Below are positions 1 through 7,146 of a DNA stretch of 64,000 nt, piece by piece; position 1 is the first letter of the stretch, and each line of letters begins with the position of its first letter. The position numbers were made by a program, and so were the translations under genes. The DNA comes from Massilia sp. WG5 (GTDB taxonomy: Bacteria; Pseudomonadota; Gammaproteobacteria; Burkholderiales; Burkholderiaceae_D), in assembly GCF_001412595.2 (NCBI RefSeq), contig NZ_CP012640.2:4092001-4156000 (forward strand), written 5' to 3'. A model generated the notes under the pieces. It had not been told where the DNA came from, searched no databases, and saw nothing but the letters and a program-made list of their open reading frames with translations.

Positions 1-358
1 GGGTCGGCAGCTCCTCGATGATGACCGGACTGAAGCGGCCGCCGAACACCGCCACCAGGCCCGGCATGCGCGCGAATTCCTGGATGTTGCGGATGCCGCG
101 CGCGGGAATCGAGCGGTGGTCCTTGATCACCAGTTCGAGCGGCCGTCCGTGCAGCACGCCGCCGGCTGCATTGATCTCGGCGATGGCGGTGCGCATGCCC
201 AGTTCGACGGCCTGGGCCGAGGTGCTGTTGTCGAGCCCGAATTCGCCGTCCATCCCCAGCAGCACCGGCTGCGGTCCCGCCGCCTGCGCCAGCCCGCCCG
301 ACAGCAGGGCGCAGGCGAAGCCGCGGCGCAGCCAGCGGGCGAAACGAAGAGAGGGCAT
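1..358 (-). CDS. Periplasmic substrate-binding protein, type I (Leu/Ile/Val-like), 3' part cut by window edge
   Basis: An open frame of 119 codons runs from an ATG at 358 leftward off the window. It begins with a basic, hydrophobic signal peptide (MPSLRFARWLRRGF... ending near ALAQAAG) and continues with VLLGMDGEFGLDNSTSAQAVELGMRTAIAEIN. It then shows INAAGGVLHGRPLELVIKD and a segment like VAVFGGRFSPV. The 'INAAGG..GR.LELV..D' pattern is typical of the N-terminal lobe of branched-chain amino-acid-type binding proteins. These deliver ligands to ABC importers or act as sensors in the periplasm. An in-frame GTG twelve bases upstream is an alternative start. It is divergent from the chemoreceptor at 571, so a shared ligand is conceivable but not shown. 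Confidence 0.75.
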   Translation of the reverse strand, partial: MPSLRFARWLRRGFACALLSGGLAQAAGPQPVLLGMDGEFGLDNSTSAQAVELGMRTAIAEINAAGGVLHGRPLELVIKDHRSIPARGIRNIQEFARMPGLVAVFGGRFSPVIIEELPT

Positions 359-570
359 CGGCAGGGTCACGGGCGGGACAAGTTGACAGTCAGAGACCGG
401 ATTTTAACGTTTTTGTTCCCGGCATCAGTTTCTTTTGGTCTAGCAAGATTCCTTAATGCAACAAAATTCCTTGGCATGTGACGATCCATCCACAATCATA
501 AAATTTCCTTATGGAATTATATTGACTTCAACTAGAGTGTCGACCTTGCCTCGCACAGCCCATTTCTCCC

Positions 571-2148
571 ATGTTTAAGAACACCAGTATCAAAGCGCGC
601 CTCGTTTTCCTCACGTCTTTTCTGGTCGCGGCGCTTATCGCCGTCGGCGTCACCGGCATGGCCAACCTGAAGGCGACCAACGCCGCACTGCAGAGCGTCT
701 ACAACGACCGGCTGATCGCGCTCCGGGATCTCAGCCATGCGCTGTCGCTGATGGAGCAGAACCAGACCGCGATCATGCGCGCCGCGCTTGGCGGCATCGA
801 CAGCCGCACCCTGAGCGCCCAGTCCGACGACCGGGTCAGGGAAATCACCGGTCTGTGGAAGGCCTACATGGCGACCTACCTGACCGACGAGGAAAAAGCC
901 CTCGCAGCGGATTTCGTGCAAAACCGCACGCAATACCTGGAAAAGGGGTTGAAGCCCGCGATGGCGGCGTTGCGCGACAATGATCTCGACACCCTCAAGG
1001 AAGTGGCATCCGGATCGCTGCTGCAGTTCTATGCACCTGTGCAAGCGAGCATGGAGGCGCTGGTCAAGCTGCAGGTGCGGGTTGCCCGGGAGGAGAACGA
1101 GGCCGCGCAAGCCCGCTACGCGCGGGCACGCATCGAATCGATCGCACTGGCGGTGGCAGCCTGCCTGCTGGGGAGCGCCGTCGCCTTCTTCCTGATCCGC
1201 GGCATCGGCGCCTCGATCGGACAAGCCCTCCACCTGGCGCAAAGCGTGGCCGACGGCGACCTGACCCAGACCATCCGCATCGATTCCAACGACGAGATCG
1301 GCCAGCTGCTGGCAACGCTGCAGAAGATGAATGCATCGCTGCTCGGCATCGTCGGCCAGGTGCGCAGCGGCAGCGATGCGATCGGCACCGCCAGCCAGCA
1401 GATCGCGGCCGGCAACCAGGACCTGTCGAGCCGCACCGAGCAGCAGGCCAGTTCGCTCGAAGAAACCGCCGCCTCGATGGAAGAACTGACTTCGACCGTC
1501 AAGCACAATGCCGACAATGCGCGCCAGGCCAACCTGCTTGCCAAGGCCGCCTCCGGCGTGGCCGAGCGCGGCGGCGCAGTGGTCGAGCAGGTGGTCGGCA
1601 CCATGCAGGACATCCATGCGGCTTCGGGCAAGATCGCCGACATCATCGGCGTGATCGACGGCATTGCCTTCCAGACCAATATCCTGGCCCTGAACGCGGC
1701 GGTGGAAGCGGCACGCGCCGGCGAGCAGGGCCGCGGTTTCGCGGTGGTGGCGGGCGAAGTGCGCAACCTGGCGCACCGCTCGGCCAGTGCGGCGAAGGAA
1801 ATCAAGGCGCTGATCGATAACTCGGTAGCCAGCGTAGCGGCCGGCAGCCGCCTGGTCGAACAGGCCGGCGAAACCATGCGCGAAGTCGTCGGCAGCGTAC
1901 AGCGCGTGACCGACATCATGGCCGAGATCACGGCTGCCAGCGCCGAGCAGACCGCGGGCATCGAGCAGGTCAACGTGGCGGTGGTGCAGATGGACGAGGT
2001 TACCCAGCAGAACGCTGCCCTGGTCGAGGAAGCGGCCGCCGCCGCCGAGGCGATGCAGGACCAGGCCATGCAACTGGCGCGGGCGGTCAGCGTGTTCCGC
2101 ACCGGAAAGAATCCTTCCACGTCGCGCCTGCCGATGCTGGCCGGCTAA
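571..2148 (+). CDS. Methyl-accepting chemotaxis protein (525 aa)
   Basis: This is an inner-membrane chemoreceptor that signals to CheA/CheW. TM1 lies at about residues 11-31. A roughly 160-residue periplasmic helical domain resembling the four-helix-bundle sensor follows, then TM2 at about 190-209 and a HAMP domain at about 211-263 ([18 protein letters not shown]). The long cytoplasmic coiled coil carries the invariant signalling tip near residues 363-405 ([20 protein letters not shown], then [15 protein letters not shown]). Glutamine/glutamate-rich methylation helices flank the tip, for example [21 protein letters not shown]. No NWETF-like CheR tether is present at the C terminus. It starts 212 bp from the divergent binding-protein gene. 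The family call is secure; the ligand is unknown. Confidence 0.95.
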   Translation: MFKNTSIKARLVFLTSFLVAALIAVGVTGMANLKATNAALQSVYNDRLIALRDLSHALSLMEQNQTAIMRAALGGIDSRTLSAQSDDRVREITGLWKAYMATYLTDEEKALAADFVQNRTQYLEKGLKPAMAALRDNDLDTLKEVASGSLLQFYAPVQASMEALVKLQVRVAREENEAAQARYARARIESIALAVAACLLGSAVAFFLIRGIGASIGQALHLAQSVADGDLTQTIRIDSNDEIGQLLATLQKMNASLLGIVGQVRSGSDAIGTASQQIAAGNQDLSSRTEQQASSLEETAASMEELTSTVKHNADNARQANLLAKAASGVAERGGAVVEQVVGTMQDIHAASGKIADIIGVIDGIAFQTNILALNAAVEAARAGEQGRGFAVVAGEVRNLAHRSASAAKEIKALIDNSVASVAAGSRLVEQAGETMREVVGSVQRVTDIMAEITAASAEQTAGIEQVNVAVVQMDEVTQQNAALVEEAAAAAEAMQDQAMQLARAVSVFRTGKNPSTSRLPMLAG

Positions 2149-2179
2149 GGCGCGCCCCGCACGCGCCGGTTTCGGCAGA

Positions 2180-2286
2180 ATGGTCTCCCCGCGCGGGCGG
2201 GGAGCCAATGTTCGTCGCGTACCCATGGCATATGATGTCGGCTGTCGACGCAGACTTGGGTTCCGGCCTCCGCGGGAACGACGTTC
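2180..2286. repeat. REP-like hairpin pair
   Basis: Two GC-rich imperfect palindromes face each other: CTCCCCGCGCGGGCGGGGAG, and the reverse form of CGTCGTTCCCGCGGAGG. They match the dispersed REP hairpins also seen at 55501-55594. They lie in the gap between the chemoreceptor and a DUF2905-like gene. They could stabilise or terminate the upstream transcript; this is inferred from position. Confidence 0.6.
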
Positions 2287-2306
2287 TGGCGCTGCGATCC
2301 AACATC

Positions 2307-2507
2307 ATGCAAAAACTCCTCATCCTCTCCGGCCTCGTCCTCCTCGCCGCCGGTCTCCTGTGGCCCTGGCTGCGCCGCCTGCCGCTGGGCCGCCTGCCCG
2401 GCGATATCCACATCGTCCGCGAAGGCTTCAGCTTCAGCTTTCCGATCGTGACCTGCCTCGTGATCTCGGTCGTGGTCTCGCTGCTGTTGTGGTTCTTCCG
2501 TCGCTGA
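2307..2507 (+). CDS. DUF2905-type small membrane protein (66 aa)
   Basis: This short integral membrane protein has two predicted transmembrane helices, at about residues 3-18 and 43-62. They are joined by the signature loop LGRLPGDIHIVREGFSFSFP, which is characteristic of the DUF2905 family. The chosen ATG at 2307 starts at MQKLLILSG. An upstream in-frame ATG (2208) would place non-conserved residues from REP-like DNA at the N terminus, so it is rejected. The family's biochemical role is not known. It ends about 50 bp before the next regulatory gene on the same strand. Confidence 0.8.
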   Translation: MQKLLILSGLVLLAAGLLWPWLRRLPLGRLPGDIHIVREGFSFSFPIVTCLVISVVVSLLLWFFRR

Positions 2508-2516
2508 GGCCTTGAA

Positions 2517-2556
2517 ATACTCCTCCTATACTCCATATGGAGTATAAGGAGAGTAT
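2517..2556. promoter_or_regulatory. Four-half-site operator upstream of the RHH regulator
   Basis: A perfect 20-bp palindrome at 2527-2546 (TATACTCCAT mirrored) sits inside a larger array. The heptamers are ATACTCC at 2517, ATACTCC at 2528, GGAGTAT at 2539 and AGAGTAT at 2550. Their starts are exactly 11 bp apart and the array is symmetric about 2536.5. The right half overlaps the Shine-Dalgarno AAGGAG of the gene at 2561. This layout suits cooperative binding by ribbon-helix-helix dimers and therefore autoregulation. A TTGAAA at 2512-2517 may be a -35 element. Confidence 0.75.
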
Positions 2557-2560
2557 ATTC

Positions 2561-2977
2561 ATGAAACTTGTCGAATCCAAACCCAGATTCCCCGATACCG
2601 AAAAGGTCACGATCAACCTCGGCCTGGTCGACCTCGCGCAGATGGACCTGCTGGTCGAGGAGGGCTTCTATACCAACCGCACCGACTTCGTGCGCATGGC
2701 GATCCGCAAGCAGCTGGAGCTGCATGGCGAGGCGATCCGCCAGACCGTGACGCGCAAGCGCTACGTGATGGGCATGCAGCGCTATTCGAAGGCCGAGCTG
2801 GAAAGGACCGTCGCCGCCGGCGAACGGCTCGAGATCCACGTGCTCGGCCTGGCTTCCATCGACGATGACGTCAGCCCTGAACTGGCGCGCGAGGCGATCG
2901 CCTCGCTTCACGTGCTGGGCGCCTTCCTGGCATCCGGCGCCGTCAAGGCGGCGCTCGCCGACCGTATCGCATCCTGA
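2561..2977 (+). CDS. CopG/ribbon-helix-helix family transcriptional regulator (138 aa)
   Basis: The first ~60 residues read like a ribbon-helix-helix DNA-binding unit. There is a beta strand (KVTINLGLVDLAQMDLLV), then a helix-turn-helix pair (EEGFYTNRTDFVRMAIRKQLELH) in the CopG/NikR style. The last ~70 residues (ELERTVAAGERLEIHVLGLASIDDDVSPELAREAI...) form an added domain with no metal-binding pattern that I recognise. The ATG at 2561 follows AAGGAGAG at good spacing; an earlier in-frame ATG at 2537 would lie inside the operator. It precedes the PHB-depolymerase-type gene by 9 bp, so the two are very likely co-transcribed and autoregulated through the site at 2517-2556. Confidence 0.8.
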   Translation: MKLVESKPRFPDTEKVTINLGLVDLAQMDLLVEEGFYTNRTDFVRMAIRKQLELHGEAIRQTVTRKRYVMGMQRYSKAELERTVAAGERLEIHVLGLASIDDDVSPELAREAIASLHVLGAFLASGAVKAALADRIAS

Positions 2978-2986
2978 AGGAACACT

Positions 2987-4045
2987 ATGAAACCTTACGA
3001 ACAATTTGTCGAAAACATACTCGGCGCGGTGCGCTCCGGCCAGGGCAAGGACCCGGCCGCGGCCACGGCACTCATCCAGGAAGCCTTGCAAAAGGCGGGC
3101 CTGTTGACGACCGCGCAGCCGGCCGCACGCACGGGCGGCATGCCTTTTCCCGACCTGAAGGGCATGCCGGCCTGGAACCGCGCTACGGCAAGGACGGAAC
3201 GCGGCGCGGACACGCTCGGCGCCGGCGCCTTCCTGCACGGCAGCTATACCAACGAAGCCGGCACCCGCAATTACCGCCTCTACGTGCCTTCCAGCCCCAG
3301 CCCCGGACCGCGTCCGCTGCTGGTGATGCTGCATGGCTGCACGCAGGACCCGGAGGATTTCGCCGCCGGCACCACGATGAACCTGGCGGCCGAGCAAAGC
3401 GGCTGCCTGGTGCTGTACCCGGAGCAGGCCGCCAGCGCCAACCACTCGCAGTGCTGGAACTGGTTCGACAAGGCGCACCAGGAGCGCGGCGCCGGCGAAC
3501 CGGCGATCATCGCCGGCATGACCCGGCAGGTGTTGCGAGAACATGACGGCGACGCGGCGCGCGTGTACGTGGCCGGCCTGTCGGCGGGCGGCGCGATGGC
3601 GGCCGTGATGGCGCAGGCGTATCCCGAGCTGTATGCGGCGGTCGGCGTGCATTCCGGGCTGGCGGCCGGCAGTGCGCGCGACCTGATCACCGGGCTGCAG
3701 GCCATGAAGGGCAATCACCAGGGTGCGCGCCGGCAGGCAGCGGCATCCGGCCGGGTCCGCGCGATCGTCTTCCACGGCGACCGCGACGCCACCGTGCACC
3801 CGTCGAACGGGCAGGCCGTGTACCGCCAGTTCGGCGGCGATGCCTCCCTGACCGAGATCGAGGAGCAGGGCAAGGGCCATGTCCGGGCGATGGTGCTGGA
3901 CGCTGCCGGGCAGGTGGTGGCCGAGCACTGGACCTTGCACGGCGCCGGCCACGCCTGGTCGGGCGGCAGCACGGCCGGTTCGTATGCCGATCCTTCCGGG
4001 CCGAATGCCTCGGCCGAGATGTTGCGCTTTTTCCTCTCACGTTAA
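2987..4045 (+). CDS. PHB depolymerase family esterase (352 aa)
   Basis: This is an alpha/beta-hydrolase of the short-chain polyhydroxyalkanoate depolymerase/feruloyl-esterase group. It shows the oxyanion segment LVMLHGCTQDPEDFA, the lipase box GLSAGG (nucleophile Ser near residue 199), an Asp in FHGDRDATVHPSNG and a C-terminal His in GAGHAWSGG. The first ~85 residues (EQFVENILGAVRSGQG...) are a phasin-like or linker segment and no signal peptide is visible. The enzyme is therefore probably cytoplasmic unless exported by another route. It sits directly behind the RHH regulator (9 bp gap) as a two-gene unit. The true substrate (PHA granule, oligomer or other ester) cannot be read from sequence. 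Confidence 0.85.
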   Translation: MKPYEQFVENILGAVRSGQGKDPAAATALIQEALQKAGLLTTAQPAARTGGMPFPDLKGMPAWNRATARTERGADTLGAGAFLHGSYTNEAGTRNYRLYVPSSPSPGPRPLLVMLHGCTQDPEDFAAGTTMNLAAEQSGCLVLYPEQAASANHSQCWNWFDKAHQERGAGEPAIIAGMTRQVLREHDGDAARVYVAGLSAGGAMAAVMAQAYPELYAAVGVHSGLAAGSARDLITGLQAMKGNHQGARRQAAASGRVRAIVFHGDRDATVHPSNGQAVYRQFGGDASLTEIEEQGKGHVRAMVLDAAGQVVAEHWTLHGAGHAWSGGSTAGSYADPSGPNASAEMLRFFLSR

Positions 4046-4092
4046 GCAGCGCGTTTGCTATGCTTGCGGCTTCACACATATGGAGTCACAAG

Positions 4093-4632
4093 ATGGTTTC
4101 CCTGCAAGAGCAGCTGCTGAAGGCCGGCCTGGTCGACAAGAAAAAGGTCAAGCTGGCCAACCAGGAAAAGAGCAAGCAGCACAAGATCGAGCTGCGCACC
4201 GGCGTCGAGAAGCAGAACGAATCGCGCGAGGCCGCGCTCGAGGCGCAGCGCAAGCAGGCCGAGCGCGCCCGCGAGCTGAACGCCCAGCGCGACGCCGCCG
4301 CCGCGCAGAAGGCCGTCGCCGCCCAGATCGCGCAGATGGTCGCCACCAACCGCCAGCCCAAGGGCAATGGCGACATCGCCTACAACTTCACGATCGGCAG
4401 CAAGATCGAACGCATCTACGTATCGGAAAAGGTGCGCGACCACCTGGTGGCCGGGCGCCTGGCCATCATCGGCCAGGGCGGCGGCTTCGAGCTGGTGCCG
4501 CGCGTGATCGCCGACAAGATCGCCGAGCGCGCGCCCGAGATCGTGGTGCGCGTGACCAAGGCCGCGCCGCAGGCGGTCGAGGAAGACGATCCCTACGCCG
4601 ACTTCAAGATCCCGGACGATTTCACCTGGTAA
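4093..4632 (+). CDS. DUF2058 family protein (179 aa)
   Basis: The protein begins MVSLQEQLLKAGLVDKKKVKL and has a highly charged coiled-coil-like N-terminal half rich in Lys/Glu/Arg/Ala (residues 15-90). A compact C-terminal region follows (IAYNFTIGSKIERIYVSEKVRDHLVAGRLAII). This is the characteristic YaiL/DUF2058 layout, a soluble family of unclear role. The ATG at 4093 is chosen because conservation starts there; an ATG at 4060 would add MLAASHIWSHK from intergenic DNA. It follows the esterase by 47 bp and converges with the lipocalin gene, the two stops being 6 bp apart. Confidence 0.85.
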   Translation: MVSLQEQLLKAGLVDKKKVKLANQEKSKQHKIELRTGVEKQNESREAALEAQRKQAERARELNAQRDAAAAQKAVAAQIAQMVATNRQPKGNGDIAYNFTIGSKIERIYVSEKVRDHLVAGRLAIIGQGGGFELVPRVIADKIAERAPEIVVRVTKAAPQAVEEDDPYADFKIPDDFTW

Positions 4633-4638
4633 GCGGGA

Positions 4639-5211
4639 TCAGCGTGCCTGCCGGGTCGCCTCCAGCCGGCCGAGGTCGAAACCCTGGCGTTCGAGCCGGT
4701 CGAGCAGGCTGGCCAGGGCCTGGCGCGGCACGGTCGGGGTGCGCGACAGGATCCACAAATACTCCCGCTTCGGTTCGCTCACCGCCGCCAGCTGGTAATC
4801 CGGATCGAGGTCGATCACCCAGTAGTCGCCCCAGACCTGCGGCAGGAAGGACAGCCAGCCCGGCGCGAAGCGCACCTGCAGCTTCGGCGAATCGGCGGGG
4901 CCGAGCTGGCGCGCGCTGCCGACCGCTTCATCGAAACGGCCGTCGGCGCGGCGGCAGCGGTTGATCACCTGGATGTTGCCGTCCCGCTGCAGGCTGTAGT
5001 GGGCGGTGGTGAAGCCGTCGCACTGCTTCTGGAAGCGGTTCGGGTACTTCGCGATCTCGTACCAGGTGCCGAGGTAGCGCGGCACGTCGAGGGAAGGAAT
5101 CGGTACGAGCTCGGGCGCCTCATGGCGCTCGCGTCCGGCGGCCAGCACGGTGATGGTGGCGCCGAGCAGGCCGAGGGCGAGGATGGCGAGGCGGGAAACA
5201 GGAACAGGCAT
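4639..5211 (-). CDS. Lipocalin family protein, Blc-like (190 aa)
   Basis: This is a bacterial lipocalin that binds lipids or hydrophobic ligands in the envelope. The family signature RYLGTWYEIAKYPNRFQKQC appears near residues 45-64. The later conserved strands are YWVIDLDPDYQLAAVSEP and REYLWILSRTP. The N-terminal hydrophobic stretch (LAILALGLLGATITVLAAG) acts as a signal sequence or anchor. Unlike E. coli Blc it contains no lipobox cysteine, so it is probably a soluble periplasmic or signal-anchored form. It is transcribed convergently with the DUF2058 gene. Confidence 0.9.
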   Translation of the reverse strand: MPVPVSRLAILALGLLGATITVLAAGRERHEAPELVPIPSLDVPRYLGTWYEIAKYPNRFQKQCDGFTTAHYSLQRDGNIQVINRCRRADGRFDEAVGSARQLGPADSPKLQVRFAPGWLSFLPQVWGDYWVIDLDPDYQLAAVSEPKREYLWILSRTPTVPRQALASLLDRLERQGFDLGRLEATRQAR

Positions 5212-5282
5212 GGCATCGGTCGGGTTGCGCGTTGAACCGCCATCCTAGCAGGGTGGCGGCATCCACGGCGCAGCCGAGCTGC

Positions 5283-5708
5283 TCAGCCTGGCGCCGGCGC
5301 GTTCCCGAGCTGCACGGCGGGCAGCGCATAGCTCACGCTGGCCGCGGCGGTGGCGCCGACCGCGACGCTCACGGTCTGGGTGGCGGGCGAGGGAAACCAG
5401 GTGCCGGCACCGACCGCGACCGGCTGGGCGCTGATCGTGTAATCGCCCGGCACGAGGCCGGACAGGATCTGCGTGCCGGCGAGATCGGCGGCGTAATTGC
5501 CGGGCCCGCTCACATGCACCGCGGCACGGATCCCGGACGGCAGGTTGACGACCGTGACGCTCAGATTGCCGGTGCTGACGCCCTGCAGCTGGATGTTGGT
5601 GTTGGTCTGGCCCGGACTGCCCCCGCCGCCGCCGCAGGCGGCCAGCGAGCCCAGGAACAGCGCCAGGAACAGGATGACCAGCAGGGTCCGCACGCGCTCG
5701 GGCTGCAT
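5283..5708 (-). CDS. Small lipoprotein with Ig-like/carboxypeptidase-regulatory-like fold (141 aa)
   Basis: The ATG at 5708 gives MQPERVRTLLVILFLALFLG followed by a lipobox SLAAC at about residue 24 and a Gly-rich linker (GGGGGSPGQ). The mature part is a ~100-residue beta-rich domain (LSVTVVNLPSGIRAAVHVSGPG...GLVPGDYTISAQPV). It resembles the repeating beta-sandwich domains found in surface lipoproteins, for example PEGA/CarboxypepD-reg-like folds. It is likely anchored to the outer membrane; no enzyme motif is seen. An upstream in-frame ATG at 5837 would precede the signal peptide with 43 non-conserved residues and is rejected. Confidence 0.65.
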   Translation of the reverse strand: MQPERVRTLLVILFLALFLGSLAACGGGGGSPGQTNTNIQLQGVSTGNLSVTVVNLPSGIRAAVHVSGPGNYAADLAGTQILSGLVPGDYTISAQPVAVGAGTWFPSPATQTVSVAVGATAAASVSYALPAVQLGNAPAPG

Positions 5709-5837
5709 GACAGCTCCTCGGACGACACGATGTGATGTCATTGTCTGGCCGGGCGCCCGGGTGCACGCGAGGGAGTCGGGTCGAGTTGAGACAGGCTTAG
5801 TGACGTACGTGTCGGGTGAACTTCGAGCGCCTGCCAT

Positions 5838-5867
5838 GAAAAACGCCAGCCGCTTCAGGCTGGCGTT
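5838..5867 (-). terminator. Rho-independent terminator for the host-attachment-like gene
   Basis: AACGCCAGCC at 5842-5851 pairs perfectly with GGCTGGCGTT at 5858-5867 around a 6-nt loop. Read on the minus strand it is followed by a run of Ts. It lies 24 bp beyond the stop of the gene ending at 5891. Confidence 0.85.
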
Positions 5868-5890
5868 GTCGGCGCAATGCAGCGGGGCGT

Positions 5891-6412
5891 TTATTGCAGC
5901 TTGTTGGCGCGCTGGGCCTGCAGCTGCTCGCGGATCTGCTCGCGCAGCTGCTGCGCGTTCGAGTGCGTGTAGTCCTTGTTGACCTCGAGCTTGATCAGCG
6001 GCTTGATGTGCGGATCGAGATAGGTGCGCAGGGCGCCGAGGAACTGCGGCGAGGCGGAAATGACCAGTTGCTGGTAACGGCCTTCCTGGTGCGCGTCCAT
6101 CAGGTATTTCGAGATGTCTTTCGCGAATTGTTCGGCTTCGTGCTCCTGCGGCGTCTGGGCCGGCTGGTAGGCCTTGTTCGGTGCGCCGGCCTTGGCGTTG
6201 TGCGCAAAGCCCGCCGCTTCGTTGCCGCCGATGCCGTGGCTGCTGCTGCCGGCGGCCGTGCGCCCGACCTCGTCCGTGTTGATCTCCGATGTCCGCAGGC
6301 GCGCAGCGGTGCTCACCAGGTCATCGATTTCTTCCAGCGGTTCCGCCGGGTCGTAATCCGAAAAAATCCGAGCGCGGCCGGCGTTGGCCGACACAATCCA
6401 GGTCGTCTGCAT
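5891..6412 (-). CDS. Host attachment family protein (PF10116-like, 173 aa)
   Basis: The protein begins MQTTWIVSANAGRARIFSDYD. It contains EHEAEQFAKDISKYL, then YQQLVISASPQFLGALR and HIKPLIKLEVNKDYTHSNAQQLREQI. This order is characteristic of the family named 'protein required for attachment to host cells' (eRF1-domain-like fold). The C-terminal KDYTH..A..LR is the most conserved part. It is soluble, with no signal peptide. The ATG at 6412 is preferred over that at 6439 because the conserved TTWIVxANxxRAR motif starts there. Its biochemical activity is unknown. A strong terminator follows. Confidence 0.85.
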   Translation of the reverse strand: MQTTWIVSANAGRARIFSDYDPAEPLEEIDDLVSTAARLRTSEINTDEVGRTAAGSSSHGIGGNEAAGFAHNAKAGAPNKAYQPAQTPQEHEAEQFAKDISKYLMDAHQEGRYQQLVISASPQFLGALRTYLDPHIKPLIKLEVNKDYTHSNAQQLREQIREQLQAQRANKLQ

Positions 6413-6605
6413 GTTACCCCCTGTCAGTCTGTGAAGCATGAAGGATGGACCGGCGACAGCAAGCGCGATGGCATTGCGTACCGATCATGGCTTGAATTCA
6501 GTATAGCCAAGCTTCCGAATGGCTGGCGTCACGTATCCGCCGGGTAAGGTACGGCGGGGGAAGCGCTCCCATGTTCAAATGGCTGTCCTGGACAAAGGAG
6601 GCATC

Positions 6606-6815
6606 ATGACCCAGACATTCAAGCCCGGCGAGAAAGTCGAATGGCATGCGGCGCAGGGCGTGGTGCGCGGCACGGTCAAGAAGAAACTGACCTCGCCGAT
6701 CGAGATCAAGGGCCACCACGTGGCCGCGTCGGAAGAGAATCCGGAGTACCTGGTCGTCAGCGACGAGACTGGCGCCGAGGCTGCGCACAAGCCCTCGGCG
6801 CTCAGGAAAGTGTAG
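6606..6815 (+). CDS. DUF2945 / hypervirulence-associated TUDOR-domain protein (69 aa)
   Basis: This small SH3/TUDOR-like beta-barrel protein begins MTQTFKPGEKVEWHAAQGVVRGTVKKKL. It ends with NPEYLVVSDETGAEAAHKPSALRKV, the usual start and end of DUF2945. It is soluble, with no signal peptide. AAAGGAGG at 6594-6601 is a strong ribosome binding site for the ATG at 6606, which decides the start over an in-frame ATG at 6519. It is monocistronic: a strong terminator follows at 6854. The molecular role is not established. Confidence 0.85.
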   Translation: MTQTFKPGEKVEWHAAQGVVRGTVKKKLTSPIEIKGHHVAASEENPEYLVVSDETGAEAAHKPSALRKV

Positions 6816-6853
6816 ACAGCGTCCATTCATCCAGCCGTACCGGCTGGCCCTGC

Positions 6854-6899
6854 AAGCTCCCCTGCCGCCATCGCCGATGGCCGCAGGGGAGCTTTTTTA
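6854..6899 (+). terminator. Strong Rho-independent terminator
   Basis: AAGCTCCCCTGC pairs with GCAGGGGAGCTT, with an inner CCATCG/CGATGG pairing, followed by TTTTTTAT. It ends the DUF2945 transcript and insulates the TonB-receptor promoter downstream. Confidence 0.92.
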
Positions 6900-6940
6900 T
6901 TCGTCTCCGGCAACAGGAAAAACGGCGGCCCCGACAAGAT

Positions 6941-7081
6941 CGTGTTTACGAAAACACGGCTAAACTGCGCCCGTTTTTTCAAAATCTGTTGAGCTCGTAT
7001 CGACAACTTTTGTATAACTTCTACAGGGCGAAGTGCGATACCCGACGGCGCAGGGCTGCCAAAACAAGCGTTTAGTAAATG
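6941..7081 (+). promoter_or_regulatory. Promoter/operator region of the mannan-type TonB receptor
   Basis: This AT-richer stretch lies between the terminator at 6854-6899 and the receptor gene. It holds an inverted repeat CGTGTTT-N4-AAACACG at 6941-6958. A plausible promoter follows: TTGAGC at 6989-6994 and TATAAC at 7013-7018 with an 18-bp spacer. AAGCGTTTAGTAAATG at 7066-7081 closely matches AAGCGTTTATTAAACA in front of the LacI regulator gene (14561-14576). The last site is the best candidate operator. Promoter assignment is by eye only. Confidence 0.55.
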
Positions 7082-7146
7082 TCCCCAGGCCTGCCACCAA
7101 GTCAATACAAGAAGCCCATCGATAGGGCACGATAAGGAGACTGCAT

